Assembly (NCBI GenBank): GCA_021817245.1
Contig: JAKAVQ010000003.1
Span: 141,819 to 205,818, forward strand
Reading direction: 5' to 3'
DNA: 64,000 nucleotides
From: Thermoplasmata archaeon
Lineage (GTDB): Archaea; Thermoplasmatota; Thermoplasmata; Lutacidiplasmatales; UBA184
Positions 45,802 through 54,957 of this stretch are shown piece after piece; within the stretch, counting starts at the first letter, position 1, and the number at the start of each line of letters is the position of its first letter. The notes under the pieces were generated by a model, which was given only the letters and a program-made list of their open reading frames with translations, was not told the DNA's origin and did no database searches. Made by a program: the position numbers and the translations under genes.

Positions 45802-47379
45802 CTACCGGTCGGTGGGAACGGCTCCGCTCGGCTCCGTCGCCGCGACCTCACCGAGCTGCCGGCCGAGCTCCTCGAATCCCGCGGCGAGGTGCGGTCGCAC
45901 GCTCGGCAGGTCCAGTTGGGCGGCGACGCGCCAGGCCGCCCGAGCCCCCTCGAGGTCGCGGGTCTTGTGCCGCAGCCGCGCGAGGTGGTACTGCACCTCG
46001 GCCCGGTCGGCGGGCAGGCGGAGCCGCTCGCACATCTCGCTCGCGATAAGGTAGGCCCGCTCCGCTTCCTCCCACTGGCCGCGCTTCTCGGCGATCAGCC
46101 CTCGGTTCTGGGCGACCTGCTCGAGCCCGAGTCCGTCGGAAAGGCGCGCCAGGAGCCGTCCGGCCTGCTCGTTGTCGCGCTCCGCCTCCTCGAGCTGGCC
46201 GAGGGCGAGCCGCATCTCGACCCCGGAGAGGAGCGCCCGTCCGGTCGTCCGGGAGTCGTGGGCCCGTTCGGCCGCCTGGCGGGCGCGCTCGAGATGCTCG
46301 AGCCCATCCTCGAAGTGCGTCTCTCCGACCGCGACCCCGAGGTTGTGGTAGGCGCGCGCGAGCTCGGCCCAGTCGCCCGCTTCGCGCAAGCGGTCGACCG
46401 CCCGCTCGTACCATTCGATCGCGACCGGACGGACCTCGGGCCCGAGGAGCGCGAAGGAGTTGCCGATGTCGATCGAGAGCCGGCCGAGGAAGCGCAGGTC
46501 CCGGTCCGTCCCGAGCACGTCGAGCGCCCGCATGCTCTCGTCGAGCGCCTCGCGGTACCTCCCCCGCTGGAACTCGAGGCGTCCGAGCAGGCGGTACGTC
46601 TGCGCCAGTCCGAGCCGGTCGCCGGTCTCCTCGAAGAGCTTCTGCGCGGCGAGCGTCCCGCGCTCGGCCGACTCCTCGTCGAGATTCTCCCGCGCGACCT
46701 CGGCGCGGGCCAGGAGGAGCCGGGCCCGGACCCGCGGCTCGTCGCCGCCGAGCCGGTCGAGCGCTTCGCCGAAAGCATGGTCGGCGGCGGCGAAGCTCCC
46801 GGTCGAGTAGTACAGGTCGCCGAGCGCTTCCGCGACCTCCGCCTGCTCGCGGCGGCGGTCCCCCCCCAACACCGCAAGGTCGAGCAGCACTCGCTGGAGA
46901 TGTGTCGCGGCCGACTCGGGCTCGTCGGCCGCCCGGGCGACGGCCGAGGCCCGTCGGTTGTACTCCAGCGACTTCGCCGGGACCTTGCCGAGGAAGTAAT
47001 GGCGCCCGAGCTCGGCGAGGACACCCGGCGGCGGCTCGGGGTACATCCGCTCGAGCACCTCGGCGATCTTGCGGTGGAGCACACGGAGCCGGCTCTCGGT
47101 GAGGCTGCGGTAGACGCGCGCGCGGACCTCTTCCTCGACGAACGCGAAGCGGTCCCCGCCGGGCCGCTCGACGAGGATGCCGATCTCCACGAGCCGCTCG
47201 ATCTGCTCGGCGAGCATCTCTTCGTCCTGACCCATCGCGGTGACCAGGAGCGAAAAGTCGAACTCGGGGCCGATCGCGCTCGCGTACGCCAGGATCCGCT
47301 GCGCCTCCGGTCCGAGATCGAAGAACCCGGGCGCCCCGTCCCGGGCGCCGGACGGGGGCGGCGTCGCTCGCTCCGCCAT
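45802..47379 (-). CDS. TPR protein, paralog of the STAND NTPase C-terminus
   Basis: About 525 residues, homologous to the C-terminal half of the neighbouring 813-residue protein: ILAYASAIGPEFDFSLLV matches its LLTYAAVLGKEFGFSSLAA, and both share VYRSLTE-x5-LHRK / VYSPLTE-x6-LHRK. It lacks any NTPase domain and consists of the winged-helix linker plus about ten TPR-like repeats. It has its own TATA box. It may arise from partial duplication and could pair with the NTPase protein through TPR surfaces (inference). Confidence 0.82.
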   Translation of the reverse strand: MAERATPPPSGARDGAPGFFDLGPEAQRILAYASAIGPEFDFSLLVTAMGQDEEMLAEQIERLVEIGILVERPGGDRFAFVEEEVRARVYRSLTESRLRVLHRKIAEVLERMYPEPPPGVLAELGRHYFLGKVPAKSLEYNRRASAVARAADEPESAATHLQRVLLDLAVLGGDRRREQAEVAEALGDLYYSTGSFAAADHAFGEALDRLGGDEPRVRARLLLARAEVARENLDEESAERGTLAAQKLFEETGDRLGLAQTYRLLGRLEFQRGRYREALDESMRALDVLGTDRDLRFLGRLSIDIGNSFALLGPEVRPVAIEWYERAVDRLREAGDWAELARAYHNLGVAVGETHFEDGLEHLERARQAAERAHDSRTTGRALLSGVEMRLALGQLEEAERDNEQAGRLLARLSDGLGLEQVAQNRGLIAEKRGQWEEAERAYLIASEMCERLRLPADRAEVQYHLARLRHKTRDLEGARAAWRVAAQLDLPSVRPHLAAGFEELGRQLGEVAATEPSGAVPTDR

Positions 47380-47404
47380 GGGCCCGGCGGTACTCGCCGC
47401 GGTC

Positions 47405-47413
47405 GGTTATACC
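47405..47413 (-). promoter_or_regulatory. TATA box for the TPR paralog gene
   Basis: Minus strand GGTATAACC is centred 30 bases before ATG 47379. Confidence 0.65.
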
Positions 47414-47457
47414 CCTGCCGACGAGATGGCCCCGAGCCGGAGCGCACGGCCGCAAGG

Positions 47458-47467
47458 GTTATCTAAC
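47458..47467 (+). promoter_or_regulatory. TATA box for the small membrane protein
   Basis: GTTATCTAAC is centred 29 bases before ATG 47491, consistent with a leaderless transcript. It is divergent from the TPR paralog promoter 45 bases away. Confidence 0.6.
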
Positions 47468-47490
47468 GCGCTCCGGCTCGGCGGCCGGCG

Positions 47491-47748
47491 ATGGTGACGG
47501 CGACCCCGCAGGCATCCGCGCCACGGATCTCGACGATGTCGACCGCCCGCAAGGCGACGTTCTGGGGGTTCGCCGGGCTCGTGGTCGTCGCGGTCGCCTT
47601 CTACGTCTGGTGGGGCGTCTCGTTCGGGTACTGGCTCGATAACGGCGTCTACGCGGTCGTGATCACGCTCCTCCTCTTCGGGCTCTCGGGGATGTGGCTC
47701 GTGCTGCCGAACCCTCCGGCCCCGGCCTCGCCACCGGGCGGGCCGTAA
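47491..47748 (+). CDS. Small two-helix membrane protein, 85 aa
   Basis: Two hydrophobic helices, FWGFAGLVVVAVAFYVWWGV and YAVVITLLLFGLSGMWLVL, flanked by short polar ends; the tail is Pro-rich. ATG 47491 fits the TATA spacing; ATG 47536 is an alternative. No family recognised. It stands divergently beside the TPR paralog gene and ends four bases before the convergent prolyl-tRNA synthetase gene. Confidence 0.65.
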   Translation: MVTATPQASAPRISTMSTARKATFWGFAGLVVVAVAFYVWWGVSFGYWLDNGVYAVVITLLLFGLSGMWLVLPNPPAPASPPGGP

Positions 47749-47751
47749 CCG

Positions 47752-49179
47752 TCAGAGCGGGTGCGCCGCGAACGCCCAGCGCGCCCCGTCCGAACGGCCG
47801 CAGGCGATGCACGGGCCGGGGGTCCCGCCCGTGAACGGGGTCTCTCCCTCGGGCGTCCCGAGCAGGGCTCCGTCGATCGCCGTCTCGATCCGGTGGCCGC
47901 ACTCCTCAGTGCCGCACCAGGAGAGGTAGCGCACCTGGGAAGAGCCCGCGAGCTCGTCGAGCCCCCGCGCCGGCGCGAAGGCGGCACGGAACGCGTCGTC
48001 AGCCCGTTCGGCGAGCGCGCGGTCGAACTCCCGCAGCCGGTCGGCGACCTCCGTCTCCGCCCGATCGAACGCGACGGTCCCGCGTCGGCCGAGGCGGTCG
48101 ACCGCGGTCGCGCTCCGGCTCTCCGCCTCCCGGCGCCCGACGTCGAGCCGCAGCGGTACCCCCTGGAGCTCCCAGCGGTAGAACTTCGCCCCGGGGCGCT
48201 CCTCTCCGTCGTCGAGGTAGACCCGCCGGCCGGCGTGGAGGAGCCGGTCCCGGAGCTCGGCCGCAGCGGTCCGGGGGGCGTCCCCGCCCCCGGTGCCGAC
48301 GATCGGCACGATCACGACCTCGTACGGGGCGACGGGGGAGGGGAAGACGGCCCCTTTCCGGTCCCCGTGGACGGCGACGATCGCCCCGAGGAGCCGTTCG
48401 GAGAGGCCGAACGTGGTCTGGTGAACGAGATGGGAGCTGCCGTCCGCCGCCTCGTAGCGGATCCCGTACGGTCCCGAGAAGTTCTCCTGATAGAGGTGGA
48501 CGGTCCCGAGCTGGAGCGTGCGGGCTCCGCCGACCGGCGTGTCGAGGGCGATCGAAACGTGGGCCCCGGGGAACTTGTCCCAGTCCGGCCGGCGGATCGC
48601 GAGGTGCGGGAGCGCGTACGCTTCGGCCATCTTTCGAAACGCCGCGAGGTTCGAGCGGACTCGCTCGGTCGCGTGGGCCTCGTCGGCCTGGCAGGTGTGC
48701 TCCTCGAAGAAGTGGATCTCCCGGACCCGGAGGAACGGACGGGTCGTCTTCGTCTCGTAGCGGAAGACGTTGACGATCTGGTAGACGTTGAGCGGCAGGT
48801 CCCGGTGGGAGCGGACCCAGAGCGCGAAGACCGGGTACATCGCGGTCTCGCTGGTCGGCCGGAGCACGAGAGGGATGTCGAGTTCGGACTCCCCGCCCTT
48901 CGTGATCCAGAAGACCTGCGCGTCGAACCCCTTGATGTGCTCTTTCTCCTTCGCGAACTCGTTCGCGGGGATGAGCGCGGGGAACTCGACGGGCAGGGAA
49001 CCGGTCGCCTCGATCTCACGGACGATCACGCGATCGAGGTTCCGCCGCGCGGCGAAGCCGTACGGCGTCCAGATGTTCATTCCCTTGACGGCGTAGCGTT
49101 TGTCGGTGAGGTGCGCCTCCTCGACGACCGCGAGGTACCAGTCGATGAACGCGGCGCTCTTGTCGGGGAGATCGACCAT
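47752..49179 (-). CDS. proS: Prolyl-tRNA synthetase, archaeal/eukaryotic type
   Basis: Charges tRNA-Pro. The 475-residue class II enzyme has motif 2 region FRYETKTTRPFLRVREIHFFEEHT, LRPTSETAMYPVFALWVRSH, motif 3 GLSERLLGAIVAVHGD, and a C-terminal zinc-type domain with CGTEECGHRIE and CIACGRSDGARWAF. The lack of a bacterial editing insertion and the C-terminal domain mark it as archaeal type. ATG 49179 directly opens DKSAAFIDWYLAVVEEAHL; the upstream extension is low-complexity. Confidence 0.96.
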   Translation of the reverse strand: MVDLPDKSAAFIDWYLAVVEEAHLTDKRYAVKGMNIWTPYGFAARRNLDRVIVREIEATGSLPVEFPALIPANEFAKEKEHIKGFDAQVFWITKGGESELDIPLVLRPTSETAMYPVFALWVRSHRDLPLNVYQIVNVFRYETKTTRPFLRVREIHFFEEHTCQADEAHATERVRSNLAAFRKMAEAYALPHLAIRRPDWDKFPGAHVSIALDTPVGGARTLQLGTVHLYQENFSGPYGIRYEAADGSSHLVHQTTFGLSERLLGAIVAVHGDRKGAVFPSPVAPYEVVIVPIVGTGGGDAPRTAAAELRDRLLHAGRRVYLDDGEERPGAKFYRWELQGVPLRLDVGRREAESRSATAVDRLGRRGTVAFDRAETEVADRLREFDRALAERADDAFRAAFAPARGLDELAGSSQVRYLSWCGTEECGHRIETAIDGALLGTPEGETPFTGGTPGPCIACGRSDGARWAFAAHPL

Positions 49180-49297
49180 GGGGCCCGACCGGAAGAGGTC
49201 CCTCCTATAAGGGTTCGGACGCCGGGCGGAGGGCTGCCGCGGCGCGGGGCACCGGGCCCGCCCCCGCCCGGGTTCCGGGAACCGGCCGCGGGACACA

Positions 49298-49307
49298 ATT
49301 ACTTAAG
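49298..49307 (+). promoter_or_regulatory. TATA-like box for the DUF373 gene
   Basis: ATTACTTAAG is centred about 32 bases before ATG 49335. Confidence 0.55.
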
Positions 49308-49334
49308 CCTGTCCTCGTCCATACGACGAGGGCC

Positions 49335-50426
49335 ATGCGGCTGGTCGTCTGTATCGACCGCGACGACGACCTCGGTCGCAAAGCCGGGGTCGTCGGGCCG
49401 GTCGTGGGCCGGGAGGCGGTTCTCGATGCCGCCGTCCGCCTCGGGACCGTCGACCCCGAGGACTCCGATACCAACGCCCTCTTCGCCTCGGTGAGCCTGC
49501 TCGACGAGCTCCGCGGCGCCGGCGAGGAGGTCGAGGTCTGCGTCCTCACCGGTTCTCCGAAGGTGGGGGTCCTCTCGGACCGCCGGGTCGCCGACCAGTT
49601 CGACCACGTGCTCGGCCAGATTCATGTCGCGTCGGCCTACCTCGTGAGCGACGGCGCGGAGGACGAGTTCCTGTTCCCGATCCTCGCGTCCCGGGTGCGG
49701 GTCGACGGCGTCCGCCGGGTCTTCGTCCGGCAGAGCGCCAGCATCGAGTCGACCTACTACACGCTCGTGCGGGCGCTCAAGGACCCGAAGCTCCGGGCGA
49801 AGACGGTCCTTCCGTTCGCGATCGCGATCCTGATCCTCGGGATCGCGGCGGCCGGCGGGGTCCTCCTTTGGGGGGTGATCGGCCTCGCGATCGTGCTGGG
49901 CGTCTACCTCGTCTTCTGGACGTTCGACATCGACGAGGCGATCATCGACTCGTTGCGCTCGGCCTCCACCGACATCCGGCAGGGGTCGGTCGCCTTCGGG
50001 TTCGGCCTCTTCGGGGTCGCGCTCGTCGGCGTCGGCTTCCTCGAGGGCTACAACGCGTACTACGCGGCGTCGGGGAACCCGATCTTCGACCGTGCGGTCC
50101 TCTTCCTGCAGGCGGGGCTCCTCTGGTGGCTCTTCGGAGCGATCGTGTGGGAGTCCGGGCGGGCGATCCGCCGGATGTTCTCGCGGGGCCGCTTCCCGCG
50201 GTCGTTCCTGGTCGCGACGACCTCGATCGTCGGGATCGGTCTCATGAGCTACGGGATCGTCTACCTCGTCCGCTACCTCGAGGGGATCAGCCAGGTCGCG
50301 CAGCTCCCGCTCATCAGCGGCCTCCTCGTCGGAGGCTTCGGCCTGATCATCGGGGCCGGCGTCCTCCAGCAGTACCTGCGTGCGGCCGCCCAGCGGGCGA
50401 TGGGAGAGCCGACCGGTTCGACCTAG
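49335..50426 (+). CDS. DUF373 family membrane protein
   Basis: About 363 residues. The soluble N-terminal domain carries the DUF373 hallmarks CIDRDDDLGRKAGVVGPVVGR and DPEDSDTNALFASVSLLDEL. Five or six C-terminal helices follow (residues 155-350), with a conserved VFWTFDIDEAIIDSLRSA between them. The family is nearly restricted to archaea and has no assigned function. Stop overlaps the convergent phosphoribosyltransferase stop by four bases. Confidence 0.9.
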   Translation: MRLVVCIDRDDDLGRKAGVVGPVVGREAVLDAAVRLGTVDPEDSDTNALFASVSLLDELRGAGEEVEVCVLTGSPKVGVLSDRRVADQFDHVLGQIHVASAYLVSDGAEDEFLFPILASRVRVDGVRRVFVRQSASIESTYYTLVRALKDPKLRAKTVLPFAIAILILGIAAAGGVLLWGVIGLAIVLGVYLVFWTFDIDEAIIDSLRSASTDIRQGSVAFGFGLFGVALVGVGFLEGYNAYYAASGNPIFDRAVLFLQAGLLWWLFGAIVWESGRAIRRMFSRGRFPRSFLVATTSIVGIGLMSYGIVYLVRYLEGISQVAQLPLISGLLVGGFGLIIGAGVLQQYLRAAAQRAMGEPTGST

Positions 50427-51091
50427 GCCCCGTGGCGGGGTGCGGCGCGCGCGCTCTTCGGGCGAGCGGGCCGCTCCTCCCCGAGCGGGACGAGCGCCGC
50501 GACCCGGGCGAGGTCCGCCGAAGAGACGTTCCAGCCGGAGCGCTCGTGGAGGGCACGGCGGACCGCGTCGATCCCCGGCGCGTCGGTCGCGGCGCGGGCC
50601 GCGAGCGTGCGGAGGTCCTCCCAGTAGTTCCAGGGGAAGACGACCCAGACCCAGGCGTTCCGGTCGATCACCTCGGCAAAGTAGGTCGGCGTGAACCGCG
50701 AGTGGTTGATGTGGAGGAACGCGGCGCTCTCGAGCCGGCTCGGGCCTCGCTCGCGTACGTGTTCGATCGCGAGCGAGAGGCTCTCGCCGGTGTCGGTGAT
50801 GTCGTCGACGACGAGGACCTTCTCCCCGGCCACGTCACCGCTGAGCTCGTCGGTGAGCTCGGCTTTGCCACTCGGGGTCGCCGTCACCCCCCAGTGCTGG
50901 GCGCGCAACGAGAGCAGGCGGTGCACGCCGAGGCGATCGCAGAGGAGGCGGGCCGGCACCCACCCCCCCCGGGTGAGCGCCACGATCGTGTCGGGGACCG
51001 CTCGCGCCGACCGGACCGCGTCCGCGATGCGATCGGCCCAGCGTTCGGCCTCCTCCCACGTCGCCTCGCGGCAGCGCGGGAGGTCGGCCAT
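50423..51091 (-). CDS. Phosphoribosyltransferase (Hpt1/COG2236-like)
   Basis: Likely salvages a purine base with PRPP. The 222-residue type I PRT fold shows VALTRGGWVPARLLCDRLGV and the PRPP-binding loop VLVVDDITDTGESL. Residues after FLHINHSRFTPTYFAEV resemble xanthine/hypoxanthine-type archaeal enzymes. Substrate specificity is not readable. It lies 28 bases after the glutamate dehydrogenase gene on the same strand and may be co-transcribed. Confidence 0.88.
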   Translation of the reverse strand: MADLPRCREATWEEAERWADRIADAVRSARAVPDTIVALTRGGWVPARLLCDRLGVHRLLSLRAQHWGVTATPSGKAELTDELSGDVAGEKVLVVDDITDTGESLSLAIEHVRERGPSRLESAAFLHINHSRFTPTYFAEVIDRNAWVWVVFPWNYWEDLRTLAARAATDAPGIDAVRRALHERSGWNVSSADLARVAALVPLGEERPARPKSARAAPRHGA

Positions 51092-51119
51092 TGGGGAAGG
51101 GGTACCTCGTCCGGTGGGT

Positions 51120-52382
51120 CTACGGGTAGATCCCGCGGATGCGGATCGCGTCCACGACGCGCTGGATCGCGACGACGTACGCCGCGGTCCGGTGGTGGAC
51201 CTTCTTCTCTCCCGCGACCTTGTGCACGTCCTTGTACGACTGCACCATCACCCGCTCGAGGCGCTCGTTGACCTCGTGCAGGGTCCAGAAGAAGCCCTGG
51301 ATGTCCTGGGCCCACTCGAAGTAGCTCACCGTCACGCCGCCGGCGTTCGCGAGGACGTCGGGCAGCACGGTGACCTTCTTCTCGAAGAGGACCTTGTCCG
51401 CCGCCGGGACCGTGGGGCCGTTCGCGGCCTCGGCGACGATCTTCGCCCGGATCTTGTCGGCGTTCTTCGCGGTGATCTGGTTCTCGAGCGCCGCGGGGAC
51501 GAGGATGTCGGCCTCGAGCTCGAGGACCTCTTCGTTCGAGATCTGCTTCGCGCCCGGGAAACCGACGACCGAACCGGTCTTGTGCTTGTGCTCCTCGATC
51601 GCGTGGGGGTTCATCCCGTCGGCCTTGTAGATGCCGCCCCGGGAGTCCGAGACGGCGACGATCTTGGCGCCCTGCTCGTCCGCGAGGATGTTCGCGGTCA
51701 CGCTGCCGGCGTTGCCGAAGCCCTGGATCGCGACCGTCCCGTTCTTGACGTGCAGGCCGAGGTCCTTCGCCGCTTCGCGGATGACGTAAGCGCAGCCCCG
51801 CCCGGTCGCTTCGCCGCGGCCCTCGCTGCCCCCAAGGCTGATCGGCTTACCGGTGACGACGCCCGGGACCGAGTAGCCCTTCTGCATGGAGTAGGTGTCC
51901 ATGATCCAGCTCATCGTCTGGGAGTCGGTGTAGACGTCCGGCGCGGGGATGTCCATCTCGGGACCGATGATCCCGGCGATCTCGCTCGTGTAGCGGCGGG
52001 TGAGCCGCTCGAGTTCCCCCTTCGACATGTGCTTCGGATCGCAGATGACCCCGCCCTTCGCGCCGCCGTAAGGGATGTTCACGACCGCGCACTTCCAGGT
52101 CATCCACGCCGCCAGCGCCCGGACCTCGTCCAGCGTGACCTGGGGGTGATAGCGGATGCCGCCCTTGCACGGGCCCCGGGCCATGTTGTACTGGACGCGG
52201 TGCCCGGTGAAGACCCGATAGCTCCCGTCGTCCATCCGGACCGGGAAGTTGACCGTGAGCTCGCGCTTCGGATGCTTCAGGACCTCGCGGGTCCCATTAT
52301 CGACGCCGATCAGGTCAGCGACGATGTCCACCTGCAGCTTCGCGGTCTCGAACGGATTGATCGAGGATTCGGTGTTCGCCAT
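51120..52382 (-). CDS. gdhA: Glutamate dehydrogenase
   Basis: Interconverts glutamate and 2-oxoglutarate with NAD(P). The 420-residue hexameric-type enzyme has substrate and catalytic motif GPCKGGIRYHPQV, KCAVVNIPYGGAKGGVICD with the catalytic Lys, and the dinucleotide site VAIQGFGNAGSVTANILADE. The C-terminal WAQDIQGFFW is conserved. ATG 52382 follows a GAGGTGGGGG stretch that could act as a ribosome-binding site; no clear TATA box within 50 bases. Confidence 0.96.
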   Translation of the reverse strand: MANTESSINPFETAKLQVDIVADLIGVDNGTREVLKHPKRELTVNFPVRMDDGSYRVFTGHRVQYNMARGPCKGGIRYHPQVTLDEVRALAAWMTWKCAVVNIPYGGAKGGVICDPKHMSKGELERLTRRYTSEIAGIIGPEMDIPAPDVYTDSQTMSWIMDTYSMQKGYSVPGVVTGKPISLGGSEGRGEATGRGCAYVIREAAKDLGLHVKNGTVAIQGFGNAGSVTANILADEQGAKIVAVSDSRGGIYKADGMNPHAIEEHKHKTGSVVGFPGAKQISNEEVLELEADILVPAALENQITAKNADKIRAKIVAEAANGPTVPAADKVLFEKKVTVLPDVLANAGGVTVSYFEWAQDIQGFFWTLHEVNERLERVMVQSYKDVHKVAGEKKVHHRTAAYVVAIQRVVDAIRIRGIYP

Positions 52383-52485
52383 GGTACCCCCACCTCGGGG
52401 CTACCCGTCTGGAGCTAGGAGCCCCTACTTGAGCGTAACGTGAAGTCTGTGACGGTGCCGCACGCTGCGGCAGCGCCCGCGACCT

Positions 52486-53493
52486 CTAGGCCCGGACGGG
52501 CAGCCGGACGGACCGGAACGGTTGCCAGCCGGACCGGGGGAGGGGCCGGGTCCGATCCCCGACCAAGAGCACCGCACCGCGCCCGCGTTCGAGACGTCCG
52601 ATCGGGGAGATCCGACCCCCGACGCCGCGGACGGCCCGGCGCGCGCGGTCCAGATCCCGAGGAGCCAGTGCGAACAGCAGCTCGTAGTCCCCTCCGTAGA
52701 AGGCGACCGCGCGCTTCCGTGCGCCCCGTAGCCCGAGTCGGTCGAACCCGGGGGCGTACGGGAGCGCTTCCTCCTCGAGCACCACCCGGAGCCGGCTCGC
52801 TTCGGCGAGGAGATGCGCCGCCTCGGCGAGACCGTCCGACGTGTCGAGCATGGCGTGGGCCCAGCGGACGAGGGTCCGGCCCTCCGCGAGCCGCGGACGC
52901 ACCTCGAGGAGCTCGGCGAGCGGGGTCGCCGCTCCCCGCGACCCCGCCCGGGCGAGCCGGGCCGCGGCGAGGCCTCCCCGACCGATCGCACCGGTCGTGA
53001 CGACGAGATCCCCCGGTCGCGCCCCGGTGCGCGGGGCCAGCCGACCCGCCCGGGCCCATCCGAGACCGAACCCGACGACGATCGGCCGGGGCGCCGGCTT
53101 CGTGTCCCCGCCAACCACGCTCGCACCGTAGCGGGCGCTCTCCCGTTCCGCGCCGCGGACCACGGCCGCGGCCCAGGACTCGCGCGTGCCCCGAGGCAAA
53201 AGGAGCGCGAGCAGGATCGCGGCCGGCGCGGCCCCCTTGGCGGCGAGATCCGAGAGGCTGACGGCGACGACGGCGGCGCCGACGCGCTCGGGAGGGGAAG
53301 CGGACCGGAAGTGGACCCCTTCGACGAACGCGTCGGTCGTGAGCACGGCGACCCTCCCGGGCGGAGGGCGGAGCGCGGCCGCGTCGTCCCCGAGCGGCAG
53401 CAGCCCCGCCGCCCCAGCTGGCAGGTGGGTGGCCAGCCAGCGGTGGAACCGCCGTTCGTCGATCACCGCGGCACGACCGGCGTGTCGCGGCAT
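52486..53493 (-). CDS. thiL: Thiamine-monophosphate kinase
   Basis: Final step to thiamine diphosphate. The 335-residue ThiL fold has GDDAAALRPPPGRVAVLTTDAFVEGVHF and VAVSLSDLAAKGAAP near the N-terminus, then VVGGDTKPAP, TGAIGRGGLAA and DTSDGLAEAAHLLAEASRLR. ATG 53493 is one codon after GTG 53496. It lies ten bases after the acyl-CoA dehydrogenase gene on the same strand. The two are metabolically unrelated, so co-transcription may be coincidental. Confidence 0.92.
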   Translation of the reverse strand: MPRHAGRAAVIDERRFHRWLATHLPAGAAGLLPLGDDAAALRPPPGRVAVLTTDAFVEGVHFRSASPPERVGAAVVAVSLSDLAAKGAAPAAILLALLLPRGTRESWAAAVVRGAERESARYGASVVGGDTKPAPRPIVVGFGLGWARAGRLAPRTGARPGDLVVTTGAIGRGGLAAARLARAGSRGAATPLAELLEVRPRLAEGRTLVRWAHAMLDTSDGLAEAAHLLAEASRLRVVLEEEALPYAPGFDRLGLRGARKRAVAFYGGDYELLFALAPRDLDRARRAVRGVGGRISPIGRLERGRGAVLLVGDRTRPLPRSGWQPFRSVRLPVRA

Positions 53494-53503
53494 CACCCGA
53501 CGC

Positions 53504-54694
53504 TCACTTGTACGGGAGGAACTCGCGACCGAGGAGCTCCCGGCCGAGGATGATCCGCATGATGTTGAGGCCCCCTTCCGCGCCGACCATGTACGACATG
53601 ATCCCGCGGAGCCCGAGCTCGAGCCCGACGTCCGTCGTATACCCGGCGGCCCCGAACCACATCATGACCCGTTTCACGCACTCGAAGGCGATCGGAGGGG
53701 CGGTGAGCTTCACGGAGGCGACGGCGCGCTCGACCTCGGACCGGTGAGAGTGGTCCCCCCGAAGGGGGTACTGGTCGAGCAGCCAGGCGGCGCGGCGGCA
53801 CTGCCACTTGACCGCCTCGACCTGCGTCCAGAGGTCGACCAGCTCGAATTGGATCGCCTCGAACTTCCCGAGCGGCTGGCCGAACACCTGTCGCTCGCGG
53901 ATGTAGCCGATCCCGGTCTCGAGGGCGCGCTCGGCGGCGCCGATGCACGCGGCGCTCACGAAGGTGCGGGCGACGGAGAACCCCTCCATCGCCGCCTCGA
54001 ACCCCTTCCCTTCGCGGCTGATGAGGTACTTCGACGGTACGCGGACGTCCTGATAGGAGAGGCCGCCGGTCGAGATGCCCATCCGCCCCATGTTGTGGAA
54101 CCGCTGGGTCGTCAGCCCTTCGGAGCGGGTCGGCACGTAGAGGAAGTTGAACCCCCCGCCGGCGTTCTTCGAGAGGGTGAGGTGCCCCCCGCCGAGCTGC
54201 TTCGCCTCCTCGACGCCCGAGACGAACGACTTCTCGCCGTGGAGGAGGAACCCGTCGCCGTCCCGGCGGGAGATCGTATGCATTCCCGCGAGGTCGCTCC
54301 CTCCCGTCGGCTCCGTCGTCGCGATCCCGAGGAACGCCTTTCCCGCGCAGACGGGCGGGAGGACTTCGCGTTTCGTCTCTTCGGTGCCGTGCCGCCCGAG
54401 GATGTAGCCCCAACCGGCTTCGAGCAGGAAGAACACCGCGGTCGCCATGGAGAAGTCGCCCCGGCCGACCTCCTCGGCGGCGAGCTCGGTGAGCACCGCA
54501 GAGGCGCCCATCCCTCCGTACTCGGTGGGGGCCATCATCGACAGGAGCCCGAGGTCGGCCATCGGCCGGAGCACCTCGTCCGGGATCCGCCCCTCGGCGT
54601 CGATCTGTCGTTCGTGCGTGCGCAGGACCTTGTCGCCGAAGCGGCGCACAGCCTCCTGGAACGCGGTCTCCTCGTCGCTGAGCCGGAACTCCAT
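53504..54694 (-). CDS. Acyl-CoA dehydrogenase
   Basis: FAD-dependent oxidation of acyl-CoA thioesters. The 396-residue enzyme has FAD-site FLGIATTEPTGGSDLAGM, YDRRISREGKGFEAAMEGF-like central region, and ERQVFGQPLGKFEAIQFELVD. The C-terminal YTTDVGLELGLRGIMSY and GAEGGLNIMRIILGRELLG hold the second FAD site. The catalytic base Glu expected near residue 365 lies in this latter region. Substrate chain length is unknown; supports fatty- or amino-acid-derived acyl-CoA use. Confidence 0.94.
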   Translation of the reverse strand: MEFRLSDEETAFQEAVRRFGDKVLRTHERQIDAEGRIPDEVLRPMADLGLLSMMAPTEYGGMGASAVLTELAAEEVGRGDFSMATAVFFLLEAGWGYILGRHGTEETKREVLPPVCAGKAFLGIATTEPTGGSDLAGMHTISRRDGDGFLLHGEKSFVSGVEEAKQLGGGHLTLSKNAGGGFNFLYVPTRSEGLTTQRFHNMGRMGISTGGLSYQDVRVPSKYLISREGKGFEAAMEGFSVARTFVSAACIGAAERALETGIGYIRERQVFGQPLGKFEAIQFELVDLWTQVEAVKWQCRRAAWLLDQYPLRGDHSHRSEVERAVASVKLTAPPIAFECVKRVMMWFGAAGYTTDVGLELGLRGIMSYMVGAEGGLNIMRIILGRELLGREFLPYK

Positions 54695-54957
54695 CGGAAC
54701 CGGCGACGCACGGGCGTGCGGGGATTAAACCTCTGGGTCGCGGGGGCCCGAGCGGTCGGACCGTGACCCGTCCGCCGCGATGCCCGCAGCCCGCGCGGAG
54801 CGACGTATCCCCCCCTCGCCGGCCTCCGCCCCACCCCCCCTTTCCCAGACCGGGGGTGCGAGGGGGCCGCTCGAGGACTCCGGCGATCGACGCCGCCTCG
54901 CCAGGTCGGACAACGATTTTATCCCGGGGCCGGCTCGACGGCTTGGGGGATCCGCGG

